A DNA stretch of 64,000 nt from PALSA-1004 sp963829085 (GCA_963829085.1 CAWHHJ010000007.1:1-64000); one strand, 5' to 3'. Shown: positions 34,876-44,056, numbered from the stretch's first letter. The notes: generated from the sequence alone by a model not told the origin. Program-made: numbers and translations.

Positions 34876-35946
34876 ATGAAGTTCATCGACGAAGCGACGG
34901 TTGAGCTGCACGCCGGCAAAGGCGGCGACGGCTCCGCTTCGTTCAGGCGCGAGAAATTCGTTCCACGAGGGGGCCCCGACGGTGGCGACGGCGGACGTGG
35001 CGGCAGCATTTACGCAGTGGCAGATCGCAACATCAACACACTGGTCGATTACCGATTCGCGCGTATTCATCGTGCCAGGAACGGCGAGCCGGGACGCGGC
35101 TCTGACTGCAACGGTAAATCGGCTGACGATGTGAGCCTGCGAGTGCCGGTTGGCACCGTGGTCAGCGATATTGAGTCGGGCGACATCATCGCCGATCTGG
35201 CACAGCACGAGCAGACAGCGCTGCTCGCGCAAGGTGGCAGCGGTGGCTTGGGCAATATCAATTTCAAATCGAGCACGAACCGCGCGCCGCGTCAGTTCAC
35301 GCGCGGCATGCCGGGCGAATCGCGCAGACTCAGGTTCGAGCTCAAAGTGCTCGCCGACGTGGGACTGCTGGGCATGCCCAACGCCGGCAAATCCACATTC
35401 ATCCGTGCGGTGTCTGCGGCGCGGCCCAAGGTGGCAGACTATCCCTTCACGACACTGCATCCGAATCTCGGCGTCGTGCGCGTCGATAACAATCGAAGCT
35501 TTGTCATTGCGGATATTCCCGGACTCATCGAAGGCGCTGCCGAGGGAGCCGGGCTTGGCCATCAATTCCTGCGTCATCTTGCCCGGACACGCTTGCTGCT
35601 CCACATCGTCGACATAGCGCCGTTCGACCAAGAGACAGATGCCGTTGCGGAGGCTCGTGCAATCGTCACTGAGCTCAAGAAATATGATGAAGCGCTGTTC
35701 GATAAACCGCGCTGGTTGGTGCTCAACAAGATCGACGTCGTTGCCGAAGATGAGCGTGAACAGTCTATTCAAAAGTTCGTGGCCGACTACGGTTGGCAGG
35801 GCACGACTTTCGCAATTTCCGCGCTGACGGGCGTGGGCTGTAAGGAACTCGTCTTCGCGATCATGGCGCATATCGACGCAACACGACAGGCGGACGGCGA
35901 CGCGTCAGCAGCGCAGCAAACGGTCCCCGAGCATTCGGTGCCGTAG
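34876..35946 (+). CDS. obgE: GTPase Obg/CgtA
   Basis: Ribosome-associated GTPase of 356 residues. It has an N-terminal glycine-rich Obg fold (VELHAGKGGDGSASFRREK, GGPDGGDGGRGGSIY, GGSGGLGNINFKSSTNRAP), then a G domain with GMPNAGKSTFI (G1), IADIPGLIEGAAEGAGLG (G3) and NKID (G4). The C-terminal OCT domain of some homologues is absent, as in most proteobacteria. It is involved in 50S assembly and the stringent response. It sits in the standard rplU-rpmA-obgE-proB order. Confidence 0.96.
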   Translation: MKFIDEATVELHAGKGGDGSASFRREKFVPRGGPDGGDGGRGGSIYAVADRNINTLVDYRFARIHRARNGEPGRGSDCNGKSADDVSLRVPVGTVVSDIESGDIIADLAQHEQTALLAQGGSGGLGNINFKSSTNRAPRQFTRGMPGESRRLRFELKVLADVGLLGMPNAGKSTFIRAVSAARPKVADYPFTTLHPNLGVVRVDNNRSFVIADIPGLIEGAAEGAGLGHQFLRHLARTRLLLHIVDIAPFDQETDAVAEARAIVTELKKYDEALFDKPRWLVLNKIDVVAEDEREQSIQKFVADYGWQGTTFAISALTGVGCKELVFAIMAHIDATRQADGDASAAQQTVPEHSVP

Positions 35947-35967
35947 CACAGACAGCGCTTCGGTCCG

Positions 35968-37086
35968 ATGAATCCGCAACTTGAAGGCGCTCGACGACTG
36001 GTCGTTAAAGTCGGCAGCAGCCTCGTCACCAACCGCGGACAGGGACTCGATCACAATGCGCTCACGCGCTGGGTAAAACAGACCGTCGAGCTCCGACGCT
36101 TGGGCCGCGAAGTGATTCTCGTATCCAGCGGCGCGATCGCCGAAGGCATGCAGCGGCTCGGATGGCGGCAGCGGCCGAGTGCGGTTCACGAGCTGCAGGC
36201 AGCGGCTGCTGTGGGTCAAATGGGCTTGATCGAGGCATATGAGTCACGCTTTCGAGAGCATGGACTCATCACGTCGCAGATTCTGCTTACCCATGAAGAC
36301 ATGGCAGACCGCAAGCGCTACCTGAACGCACGCTCGACGCTGCGCACGCTCCTCGGCCTGGGCGTCATTCCCATCATCAACGAGAACGATACCGTTGCGA
36401 CCGACGAAATACGGCTCGGAGACAACGATACGCTCGGCGCCCTCGTGACCAATCTTGTCGAAGCGGACGTCTTCATTATCCTGACGGACCAGGATGGATT
36501 GTATTCCGCTGATCCGCGCCGGGTGGCCGACGCGACGCTGATTCCCGAGGCCAGTGCGGGGGATCCTTATCTCGAAACCATTGCTGGCGGCGCGGGCAGC
36601 GGAATCGCGCTCGGCGGCATGCTCACCAAGGTGCTTGCTGCGAAACGCGCAGCACGCAGCGGTGCCCATACGATCATAGCGTCCGGCCGCGAAGAAAACG
36701 TTCTCGTGCGCATCGCGGGCGGCGAGCGTATCGGCACTCTGCTGAAAGCGACCACTCAGACGTTGGCGGCGCGCAAACAATGGATCGCGGACCAGCTTCA
36801 GCTTCGCGGCAGATTAGTCCTCGACGCCGGCGCCATCAAAGCGTTGTGCAGCCAAGGCAAGAGTCTGCTGCCGATCGGCGTCTACGATGTGACGGGTGAG
36901 TTCGAGCGCGGAGAGGTGGTTGGCTGCTGCAATGCTGCGGGTGCGGAGATCGCGCGCGGGCTCGTGAATTACAGTGCAAGCGAGACGCGGCGTATTCTCA
37001 AAACACCATCGAGCGAAATCGAGGCTAGGCTAGGCTACGTGGACGAAGCGGAACTGATCCATCGCGACAACCTGATCCTGTTATAG
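35968..37086 (+). CDS. proB: glutamate 5-kinase
   Basis: First enzyme of proline synthesis, 372 residues, phosphorylating glutamate with ATP. The amino-acid kinase domain has RRLVVKVGSSLVTN, VSSGAIAEGMQRLGW, IINENDTVATDEIRLGDNDTLG and GGMLTKVLAAKRAARSG. The C-terminal PUA domain (GRLVLDAGAIKAL ... LPIGVYDVTGEFERGEVVGC) is complete. It follows obgE by 21 bases and is probably co-transcribed with it. It converges on the CNP1-like gene 22 bases later. Confidence 0.96.
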   Translation: MNPQLEGARRLVVKVGSSLVTNRGQGLDHNALTRWVKQTVELRRLGREVILVSSGAIAEGMQRLGWRQRPSAVHELQAAAAVGQMGLIEAYESRFREHGLITSQILLTHEDMADRKRYLNARSTLRTLLGLGVIPIINENDTVATDEIRLGDNDTLGALVTNLVEADVFIILTDQDGLYSADPRRVADATLIPEASAGDPYLETIAGGAGSGIALGGMLTKVLAAKRAARSGAHTIIASGREENVLVRIAGGERIGTLLKATTQTLAARKQWIADQLQLRGRLVLDAGAIKALCSQGKSLLPIGVYDVTGEFERGEVVGCCNAAGAEIARGLVNYSASETRRILKTPSSEIEARLGYVDEAELIHRDNLILL

Positions 37087-37108
37087 GTCGCCCTCTGGCT
37101 GCTTAGAG

Positions 37109-37687
37109 TCAGTTCCTTGTGCGGGGCGGCTGCCCATAAGGTACGCCGTACTTAAATGCCGTTATCGCATCCTTAGGCGACCGTATCGGTTTGCCGTCAG
37201 GACAGAAATAATCGGTGTACAAGACCGCATACTGAAGGTTGCCGGTCTTGTACTGAATTCTGCGCCAGGCACTCTCCTTCGCATTCGCCCAGGTGCCGTT
37301 CCGACGCCCGAACGCGAACGCTTTCTGCTCAAGTGTATCGCAGCGTATGGCTTCGTACGAGATGTTCTCGCCGCCGCCGCTGCCCTTCACGACCAGCGTG
37401 TAGCGCACGGTTCCGTCCTTCTCGATGCTTATCGATGCAGCGTCGATGAAATAATGGCTAGTGCTAGCCGCACTTGCCTGGAACTCCAGCAGGTTTTCGG
37501 ATTTGGGCATGGCCGGCAGCACCACTGCAAGTTCCGGTAGCGTTTTTTTCTCAGCGTCGGCGTCGTCTTCATCAACCGCCCCGGCAACGCCGGCAGCACC
37601 GGCGAGGATGCATGCGAGGACAAGCGCTTGGCTCGTCCATGGTGACCCAGCCCTCGTCCGTCGCCGGGCGTCAGTGCTGCAGGTCAT
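37109..37687 (-). CDS. CNP1-like family exported protein
   Basis: About 192 residues. An Arg-rich N-region and hydrophobic SQALVLACILAGAAGVAGAVDE suggest a signal peptide. The CNP1-like domain (ENLLEFQASAASTSHYFIDAASISIEKDG, TLVVKGSGGGENISYEAIRC, AWRRIQYKTGN, YTDYFCPDGKPI) follows. The family is periplasmic, of unknown function, found between proB and rppH in many Burkholderiales. ATG 37687 is the last start before the signal peptide and overlaps the DUF3501 gene by 17 bases. The longer frame is shadow of that gene. Confidence 0.82.
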   Translation of the reverse strand: MTCSTDARRRTRAGSPWTSQALVLACILAGAAGVAGAVDEDDADAEKKTLPELAVVLPAMPKSENLLEFQASAASTSHYFIDAASISIEKDGTVRYTLVVKGSGGGENISYEAIRCDTLEQKAFAFGRRNGTWANAKESAWRRIQYKTGNLQYAVLYTDYFCPDGKPIRSPKDAITAFKYGVPYGQPPRTRN

Positions 37688-38270
37688 TAGCCAGCGACTG
37701 CCGGATGGCGGTGTCCACATCGTCAATGACAGCGGAATACAACGGGTGATCGACGCCGACCGCGAGCGGGCTGCCGACATGCATAGCAGCGATCACCGGC
37801 GCGTTGAGTTCAAAGCGCAGAAAGTGCACCGAAGACGTCTTCTCGTCATTCTCACGCGCCATGTCCTCGTCCGCCAACGCGTATACCCGTTGATGCCGCG
37901 CGACCTGCACCCATACCCGGTCTTCGATGCCGCGCAAAGCGGCCAACATCGTGCGGCGCTCTTCAACGTCTGGGTACTCGATCAACATGGTGGCTTTCCA
38001 GTTGGTGCCATCCGGGATGAGCGGGTTATAAGCGTCCAGTTCGTCGCGTATGCCCTCGGCTTCGAATATACGCTCGACGCGCAGCATCTCCTGAATCTGG
38101 TAACGAATTGTCAGCTCGTCCTCGAAAATAAGCGTCACATGGTCGCCGAGCGCGAGCATGCGTTGCTTTTTGTGCGCCATCACCTTCGCGCGGAAATCGG
38201 CGCGTGCTTTGGAATATGCTTCGAGCGTCATGAGGCTGTCAGCGGAGATATGAGCCATGGCCGTTGTCAT
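37671..38270 (-). CDS. DUF3501 family protein
   Basis: 199-residue cytoplasmic protein of the DUF3501 family (AHISADSLMTLEAYSKARADF, then LTIRYQIQEMLRVERI and LIPDGTNWKATMLIEYPD). Such genes are found behind heterodisulfide-reductase-like Fe-S proteins and rubrerythrin, as here. ATG 38270 overlaps the upstream Fe-S gene stop as ATGA. An alternative ATG four codons later (38258) matches the family start AHIS. Function unknown. It may assist the Fe-S partner. Confidence 0.85.
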   Translation of the reverse strand: MTTAMAHISADSLMTLEAYSKARADFRAKVMAHKKQRMLALGDHVTLIFEDELTIRYQIQEMLRVERIFEAEGIRDELDAYNPLIPDGTNWKATMLIEYPDVEERRTMLAALRGIEDRVWVQVARHQRVYALADEDMARENDEKTSSVHFLRFELNAPVIAAMHVGSPLAVGVDHPLYSAVIDDVDTAIRQSLANDLQH

Positions 38271-39598
38271 TCCAACCCGTAAGCGATGCGCAACAGCGTG
38301 AGAGGATGCATTTTCTGCGCACGCGTCGCACCCATGCCCTGCTCGATCTGACGACCGGCAATAGCGCAATCCGAACTGATGTAGTCGGGATCGGTTGACG
38401 CCATCTGCCGGAACACGGGCCGCCCGATTTTCATCGATTGCTCGAAGTATTCCGTTTTTACGCCCCACGTGCCGTCGTGGCCCGAGCAGCGTTCAACTGT
38501 ATTGACGTGGGTGTCAGGTATCAGCGTCAGAAGCTCGCGAGTTTTCTGTCCGACGTTCTGCACGCGCGAGTGACATGGAATGTGATATGAGACTTTGCCG
38601 AGCGCACGCTTGAAATCAGTCTTGAGCATGCCCTCCTTGTTTCGCAGCATCAGGTATTCGAATGGATCGAACATGGCCGCGCGCACGGCTTGCACGTCCG
38701 CGTCATCGGGAAACATAAGCGGCAATTCCTGCTTGAACATGAGCGTGCAGGACGGCACGGCCGTCAATATCGCGCAGCCTTCCCGGGCCAGTTCCGCGAG
38801 GACGGGGATGTTCGTTTCCTTCAGCTTCGCAACCGCATCGAGGTTGCCGTGTTCCAGCTTCGGCATGCCGCAGCAAACTTCCTTGCCCACGAGCACCGCA
38901 GGGATTTCATTATGTGCGAGCACCTTCATGAGATCGTGCCCGATATCCGGCTCGTTGTAGTTGATGTAACAGGTCGCGAACACCGCGACCTTGACCGGGA
39001 CATTCTTCGCCTCGCGCACCTGAAACGATGCGTTCGGCTTCGAAGTTGCGCGGAACGTTGCACTGTTGTACTCCGGCAACACGCGATCCTTGTGCACGCC
39101 GAGGACTTTTTCCATAACACCGCGTGCCACCGGCGATTTGTTCGCAGCATTCACTGCGTGGACCACGACTGGAATGCTCGCGAGTTTGCCCACAGCGTCC
39201 GTCGATGACAGCACCTTGTCGCGCAGACGCGTGCCGCCTTGTTTGTACTTCAGCGCCTTGGCGCGCAGCATGACGTGCGGGAAATCGACATTCCACTCGT
39301 GCGGCGGCACGTATGGACACTTCGTCATGTAGCACGTGTCGCAAAGATAACAGCGATCGATTACTTCCCAATAGCTGGACTTGTCGACGCCATCGAGCTC
39401 GCCGGTTTTTCCATCGTCTATGAGATCGAATAGCTTGGGGAACGCGGTGCACAGATTCACGCAACGGCGACAACCGTGGCAGATATCGAAGATGCGGCCA
39501 ACTTCGGCGAATACTTTTTCCTCATCGTAAAAGTCCGGCGAGCGCCACGCGAGCGGATGGCGGGTCGGAGCTTCGAGACTGCCTTCGCGAACGGCCAT
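38267..39598 (-). CDS. (Fe-S)-binding oxidoreductase, heterodisulfide-reductase-like
   Basis: 443 residues. It has two ferredoxin-type clusters in ICHGCRRCVNLCTAFPK and CYLCDTCYMTKCPYVPP, then two CCG-type domains with FATCYINYNEPD ... KEVCCGMPKLEHGN and YHIPCHSRVQNVG ... TVERCSGHDGTWG. This is the GlpC/HdrD layout, which moves electrons between a donor and a thiol or quinone site. ATG 39598 is used because the clusters need the short N-terminus. The frame runs 21 more codons. It sits between rubrerythrin and DUF3501, a recurring group linked to oxidative stress. The physiological partner is not known. Confidence 0.88.
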   Translation of the reverse strand: MAVREGSLEAPTRHPLAWRSPDFYDEEKVFAEVGRIFDICHGCRRCVNLCTAFPKLFDLIDDGKTGELDGVDKSSYWEVIDRCYLCDTCYMTKCPYVPPHEWNVDFPHVMLRAKALKYKQGGTRLRDKVLSSTDAVGKLASIPVVVHAVNAANKSPVARGVMEKVLGVHKDRVLPEYNSATFRATSKPNASFQVREAKNVPVKVAVFATCYINYNEPDIGHDLMKVLAHNEIPAVLVGKEVCCGMPKLEHGNLDAVAKLKETNIPVLAELAREGCAILTAVPSCTLMFKQELPLMFPDDADVQAVRAAMFDPFEYLMLRNKEGMLKTDFKRALGKVSYHIPCHSRVQNVGQKTRELLTLIPDTHVNTVERCSGHDGTWGVKTEYFEQSMKIGRPVFRQMASTDPDYISSDCAIAGRQIEQGMGATRAQKMHPLTLLRIAYGLE

Positions 39599-39679
39599 GG
39601 GGAGGAAGCGGAGCGGGAAACAAAAAATCGAGGGGTGGCTGCGGGAGCTGCCCGCCTCCACCCCTCACTGCATTACGGA

Positions 39680-40099
39680 TTACTCGGACAGGGCGTCGAG
39701 CGACTTCTGGAAACGGTTCGCGTGCGAGCGTTCTGCTTTTGCCAGCGTCTCAAACCAGTCAGCGATTTCTTCAAATCCTTCCTGCCGGGCAGACTTGGCC
39801 ATACCGGGATACATGTCCGTGTACTCATGCGTCTCGCCGGCAATGGCTGCTTTGAGGTTGTCACGTGATTTGCCGATCGGCAATCCGGTTGCGGGATCGC
39901 CGACTACTTCCAGATATTCAAGGTGCCCGTGCGCATGGCCCGTTTCACCCTCCGCCGTCGAGCGAAATACGGCGGCGACGTCGTTCTGACCTTCGACGTC
40001 GGCCTTCGCTGCGAAATACAGGTAACGGCGATTGGCTTGCGATTCACCCGCGAAAGCGGCTTTCAGATTTCCTTCGGTTTTTGAGCCCTTGAGTTCCAT
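39680..40099 (-). CDS. rubrerythrin family protein without rubredoxin domain
   Basis: 139-residue diiron protein. The two EExxH-type motifs lie in FAGESQANRRYLYFA and EGETGHAHGHLEYL in the first half, and in IAGETHEYTDMYPGMA and LAKAERSHANRFQ in the second. There is no C-terminal CxxC rubredoxin domain, so it is the erythrin/sulerythrin type. It would reduce peroxide with electrons from an unknown donor, perhaps the next gene's product. AGGAG lies nine bases before the ATG at 40099. It is the first gene of the operon. Confidence 0.92.
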   Translation of the reverse strand: MELKGSKTEGNLKAAFAGESQANRRYLYFAAKADVEGQNDVAAVFRSTAEGETGHAHGHLEYLEVVGDPATGLPIGKSRDNLKAAIAGETHEYTDMYPGMAKSARQEGFEEIADWFETLAKAERSHANRFQKSLDALSE

Positions 40100-40174
40100 T
40101 ATTTTCTCCTGACAGTTCATTCCCGAATGCCGTTCAGCAACGGCAAACCCGCGCGAACGGCGGCCTCGGACGCT

Positions 40175-40195
40175 AAATTAGAGTGAGTCTAATTT
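40175..40195 (-). promoter_or_regulatory. palindromic operator of the rubrerythrin operon
   Basis: Perfect inverted repeat AAATTAGA - GTGAG - TCTAATTT. Read as TTAGACT-C-ACTCTAA it is a 7-1-7 repeat with a single mismatch, the geometry of Fur/PerR-family sites. It lies directly after the predicted start, where a bound repressor would block transcription. The regulator is not in this window. Confidence 0.6.
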
Positions 40196-40203
40196 GTCGA
40201 TTG

Positions 40204-40232
40204 ACTATAAAGCGCGGCGCTAGACGTGTCAA
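40204..40232 (-). promoter_or_regulatory. rubrerythrin operon promoter
   Basis: On the minus strand TTGACA (40232-40227), a 17-base spacer and TATAGT (40209-40204). Consensus -35 and five of six at -10. The predicted start is near 40197, next to the palindrome. Confidence 0.8.
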
Positions 40233-40256
40233 ATGCACCGCGCCATGGGCGGCGAG

Positions 40257-40799
40257 TCAGTCGGGTGTCGAGGTCCCTAGCAAGCTCATGCTGGGCTGAC
40301 GCGGACCGGTGCGCCGCTCATAGTGATTGCGGTGCACATATTTGGCGAGCTCGTTCAACGCCTGCTGGTAGACGTCGCGCTTGAACTCGATCACCGAGTC
40401 GAGTGGCACCCAGTAGTCGTTCCAGCGCCAGGCGTCGAACTCTGGTTTTTCCGAGGCGCGCAAGCGCACATCGCAATCGCGTCCGACGAGCCTGAGCAAG
40501 TACCAGATCTGTTTCTGGCCTTTGTAATTGCCGCGCCAATCGCGGCGCACCCATTGGTCCGGCACCTCATATCGAAGCCAGTCGCGCGTCCGGCCGAGTA
40601 TCCTCACGTGTCCCGCATCAAGGCCGACTTCTTCGTGCAACTCGCGATACATGGCTTTTTCGGGGGTTTCGCCGGCCTTGATGCCCCCTTGTGGAAACTG
40701 CCATGAATGCTCTCTGATTCGCTTACCCCAAAAAACCTCGTTTTTGCAATTGCAGATGATTATTCCGACATTGGGGCGATATCCGTCACGATCGATCAT
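40257..40799 (-). CDS. rppH: RNA pyrophosphohydrolase
   Basis: Nudix hydrolase of 180 residues, removing pyrophosphate from 5' ends of RNA to start decay. The Nudix box is GGIKAGETPEKAMYRELHEEVG, split here as its core GGIKAGE and RELHEEVG near residues 38-59. The start MIDRDGYRPNVGIIICN is typical of RppH. ATG 40799 is chosen for that reason. A GTG three codons earlier is open. It precedes the spermidine-synthase-like gene on neither strand; proS lies divergently beyond. Confidence 0.95.
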   Translation of the reverse strand: MIDRDGYRPNVGIIICNCKNEVFWGKRIREHSWQFPQGGIKAGETPEKAMYRELHEEVGLDAGHVRILGRTRDWLRYEVPDQWVRRDWRGNYKGQKQIWYLLRLVGRDCDVRLRASEKPEFDAWRWNDYWVPLDSVIEFKRDVYQQALNELAKYVHRNHYERRTGPRQPSMSLLGTSTPD

Positions 40800-40868
40800 G
40801 TGAATCACCCTGTGGTAACTCGTTGCTTCGATTCTTCCACAACCGCGCCCGAAATGAAAGACGGCGCC

Positions 40869-41657
40869 CTACAGCAATAGACGCTCTGCGTCGTGCGGAT
40901 TCATGACTGCAAGCTCGCGCACGAAGCGCTTAAATTCAAGACCATGGAGCGCTTCCAAAGTTTCGGCGCGCGCTTCCAAATCGCGCCATGTAGGTTGCCC
41001 GGGAGTCTGTTTGAACGCGAAGGCAGCGATATTGCCGGGCTTACCGGCCGGCAGGCACGCGACGAATCCATTGAACGCGTCAGACAGCCGATTGACGCAG
41101 GTCGTGAAGTTGCGGTCGCCGCCCCATAAGTTCACCGCCATGATCCCGGCTTCATTAAGCGCCCGCGCGCAACTGCGATAAAACGCCGGCGTCGACAACG
41201 CCTCAACCTGCGATTCAGCATCATAGCCATCGAGCACGATGACGTCGGCAGGCCGCTCAGGTTTTTGCATGTATTCGGCGCCGTCGGCGACGACGATCTT
41301 GAGGCGGTTGTCATCTGTCGGCACGGCAAAATATTCGCGCGCCACCGCGACTACGCGCGGGTTCACTTCGATCGCTAGACAGCGACTACGCGGCAGCTGA
41401 TGATAAATAAACTTCGCGATCGATCCACCGCCGAGGCCGATCATGAGGACGTCGCGCGGCTCGGGCTTGAATAGCAGAAATGCCATCATGCTGCGCGTAT
41501 AAGTCACTTCGAGGTCGTTCGGCCTGGATATGCGCATGGAGCTTTGCACGGTGTCGCTGCCAATGTGCAGCGTGCGCACGCCGAATTTCTCACTGATGTA
41601 GACAGACTCGCTGTCTTCTTCAGGCTTGCGGACACGCCAACTGCGCAGGAATTTCAT
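40869..41657 (-). CDS. spermidine synthase-like protein (class I methyltransferase fold)
   Basis: 262 residues with the polyamine-synthase Rossmann core. The glycine-rich cofactor loop VLMIGLGGGSIAKFIYHQ, acidic end of strand 2 LAIEVNPRVVAVARE, IVVADGAEYM and VIVLDGYDAE are visible. It is annotated in relatives as spermidine synthase or polyamine aminopropyltransferase, but the substrate-binding Asp/Tyr set was not confirmed and a different transfer reaction is possible. ATG 41657 is chosen. The upstream extension of the open frame (to 42359) is antisense to proS and has no family similarity. It diverges from proS with 69 bases between. Confidence 0.85.
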   Translation of the reverse strand: MKFLRSWRVRKPEEDSESVYISEKFGVRTLHIGSDTVQSSMRISRPNDLEVTYTRSMMAFLLFKPEPRDVLMIGLGGGSIAKFIYHQLPRSRCLAIEVNPRVVAVAREYFAVPTDDNRLKIVVADGAEYMQKPERPADVIVLDGYDAESQVEALSTPAFYRSCARALNEAGIMAVNLWGGDRNFTTCVNRLSDAFNGFVACLPAGKPGNIAAFAFKQTPGQPTWRDLEARAETLEALHGLEFKRFVRELAVMNPHDAERLLL

Positions 41658-41726
41658 GGGCCAGAGATTTGTGGGAGCTGAAGCGCGGTTGGGTAGAATA
41701 AGGTCTTTCGCAGCTCTCGGGTAGAC

Positions 41727-43463
41727 ATGCGCGTATCGAAATTCTTTCTGTCCACACTCAAGGAAGCACCCTCCGAAGCCGAGCTCATCAGCCACAAACT
41801 CATGTTGCGCGCCGGGTTGATCCGGCGCCTTGGCAGCGGCATCTATACCCTGATGCCGCTCGGCCTGCGCGTAGTGCGTAAGGTAGAAACGATCGTACGG
41901 GAAGAAATGAATCGGGCCGGCGCTATCGAGCTCGCGATGCCGGTTGTACAGCCGGCGGAGCTCTGGCAGGAATCGGGCCGCTGGCAGGCATATGGCCCGG
42001 AGCTGTTGCGCTTCAAGGACCGTCATGAGCGCGATTTCATAATCCAGCCGACCTCCGAGGAAGTGGTCACCGATATTGCGCGCAGCGAAATCAAAAGCTA
42101 CCGGCACTTGCCCGTCCATTTCTACCAGGTTCAGACGAAGTTCCGCGACGAGAGGCGCCCCCGCTTCGGTGTTATGCGCGGACGCGAATTTGTGATGAAA
42201 GACGGTTACTCGTTTCACTCGAGCCATGCCGACCTTGATCGCGAGTACCGAAATATGTACGACACCTACACGCGTATATTCACGCGTCTGGGGCTGCGAT
42301 TTCGCGCCGTCGCCGCCGATACAGGATCGATTGGCGGGACCCGCTCTCACGAGTTTCATGTCCTCGCCGATTCAGGCGAAGATGCGATCGCGTTTTCCGC
42401 GGCCTCCGACTATGCGGCCAACGTTGAGCTCGCGGAAGCAGTGTCACCGGCAACGCAACGCGAGGCACCTGGGGAAACGCGCAAAAAAGTGGCGACTCCA
42501 GGTAAAAAGACCTGCGAAGATGTCGCGGAATATCTTAAGATCCCGCTCACAAACACGGTAAAAGCCATCGCGCTCATGCGCGAAGACGCGACAGTGGCCT
42601 CCGCAGATCGATTTGTGTTATTGCTTATTCGCGGCGACCACACATTGAATGAGATCAAGGCGCAGAAAATTCTAGGGAGCTTCCGCTTTGCGACAGAACA
42701 GGAGATCCGCGATGTCATGCAATGCCGCGCGGGTTACATCGGTCCCGTTAGTGAAGCGTCCTTTGCGATTTATGCCGACCGGGCGGTCGCTGTCATGAGC
42801 GATTTCGTGTGTGGCGCAAACGACGAGGGTTACCATTACACCGGCGTCAACTGGGGCCATGAGCATCTGCCTGAACTTGCGCCGGGCCACGTGGTGGACA
42901 TCCGGAACGTCGTGTCTGGTGACGCCAGTCCGGATGGAAAAGGCACACTGGAAATTTGCCGCGGCATCGAAGTGGGTCATATTTTCCAGTTGCGCACGAA
43001 ATACTCGACAACTCTTAAATGCACGTTTCTCGACGAAACCGGCAAAGCGCAGCCAATGGAAATGGGTTGCTACGGCATTGGCATCACGCGTATCGTCGCC
43101 GCCGCAATCGAACAGAATAACGACGAACGCGGAATAATCTGGCCGCGTTCAATGGCACCGTTCGAGCTCGCGATAGTGCCGATCGGTGCAGGCAAGAACA
43201 CCGCAGTGCGCACGGCGGCCGAAAAACTCTACGAGGAGCTCACCGCAGGGGGGCTCGACGTGCTGCTCGATGATCGTGACGAGCGGCCCGGCGTCATGTT
43301 CGCTGACATGGAGCTCGTCGGCATCCCGCATCGAATCGTAGTCGGCGATCGCGGGTTGAAACAGGGACAAGTGGAATATCAGGGCCGGCGCGATACATCC
43401 GCGCAGCCCATAGCGATCGCAAACGCCGCCGATACAATCAAGCGTATGGTATGCGCCGGTTAA
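41727..43463 (+). CDS. proS: prolyl-tRNA synthetase
   Basis: Class II synthetase of 578 residues, the bacterial ProS with an editing insertion. Seen are MRVSKFFLSTLKEAPSEAEL, motif 2 region YQVQTKFRDERRPRFGVMRGREFVMKD, the INS editing domain (about 230-400), motif 3 MGCYGIGITRIVAAAIEQ, and the C-terminal anticodon-binding domain (VLLDDRDERPGVMFADMELVG). Next to tRNA-Pro in cluster terms (9 kb away). Overlaps the transglycosylase gene by 13 bases. Confidence 0.97.
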   Translation: MRVSKFFLSTLKEAPSEAELISHKLMLRAGLIRRLGSGIYTLMPLGLRVVRKVETIVREEMNRAGAIELAMPVVQPAELWQESGRWQAYGPELLRFKDRHERDFIIQPTSEEVVTDIARSEIKSYRHLPVHFYQVQTKFRDERRPRFGVMRGREFVMKDGYSFHSSHADLDREYRNMYDTYTRIFTRLGLRFRAVAADTGSIGGTRSHEFHVLADSGEDAIAFSAASDYAANVELAEAVSPATQREAPGETRKKVATPGKKTCEDVAEYLKIPLTNTVKAIALMREDATVASADRFVLLLIRGDHTLNEIKAQKILGSFRFATEQEIRDVMQCRAGYIGPVSEASFAIYADRAVAVMSDFVCGANDEGYHYTGVNWGHEHLPELAPGHVVDIRNVVSGDASPDGKGTLEICRGIEVGHIFQLRTKYSTTLKCTFLDETGKAQPMEMGCYGIGITRIVAAAIEQNNDERGIIWPRSMAPFELAIVPIGAGKNTAVRTAAEKLYEELTAGGLDVLLDDRDERPGVMFADMELVGIPHRIVVGDRGLKQGQVEYQGRRDTSAQPIAIANAADTIKRMVCAG

Positions 43464-44056
43464 CGGCGCTTTTCCTGGCGCTGTTTTCGCAACTCGCGAT
43501 TGCGGGCAATCAGCTCTATGAACCGCTGTCCGCAAGTGTACAAAGTCAAATGCAGTCGACGGTCAGCGACCAGGCAACGCCGTTTCTTGCTTTCGACACG
43601 GTCGAGGACGCGCGTGTCTGGCTCGATGCAATGTCCAAAAAGCTCGAGCGGCGCATTCCAGACAAACGGACACGCGATGAACTGCTGGTCACTGTCCACT
43701 ACGAGGCGACGCGCGCAGGTCTCGATCCGCAACTTGTGCTGGGGCTCATACAAGTCGAGAGCAATTTCCAGAAATACGCGTTGTCACGGGCCGGCGCACG
43801 GGGCCTCATGCAAGTGATGCCATTCTGGGCGAAGCAGCTCGGACAGCCGGGACAAAATCTTTTTCACCTGCGCACGAACTTGCGCTATGGATGCGTCATC
43901 CTTAAGCACTATCTCGATATCGAGAAGGGCGACCTCTTTCGAGCGCTCGGCCGGTACAATGGCAGCCTTGGCTACGCGGAGTATCCCAACACGGTCGTGC
44001 GCGCCTGGGTTGACAATTGGAAGTATCCCATCCGACTCGCCAGCGCGGCGCCGTAG
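43451..44056 (+). CDS. lytic transglycosylase (SLT domain) protein
   Basis: 201-residue exported enzyme cutting peptidoglycan strands. The signal peptide RRLTALFLALFSQLAIAG is followed by a Goose-type/SLT domain with the catalytic Glu in LGLIQVESNFQKYALS, then GARGLMQVMPFWAKQLG and the RYNGSLGYAEYPNTVV end. ATG 43451 overlaps proS by 13 bases, implying coupling. It converges on the YihY gene nine bases later. Confidence 0.93.
   Translation: MRRLTALFLALFSQLAIAGNQLYEPLSASVQSQMQSTVSDQATPFLAFDTVEDARVWLDAMSKKLERRIPDKRTRDELLVTVHYEATRAGLDPQLVLGLIQVESNFQKYALSRAGARGLMQVMPFWAKQLGQPGQNLFHLRTNLRYGCVILKHYLDIEKGDLFRALGRYNGSLGYAEYPNTVVRAWVDNWKYPIRLASAAP

Noticed and set aside
41660..42359. Long N-terminal extension of the spermidine-synthase-like ORF
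   Set aside because: It is antisense to proS and has no family similarity. The real start is the ATG at 41657.
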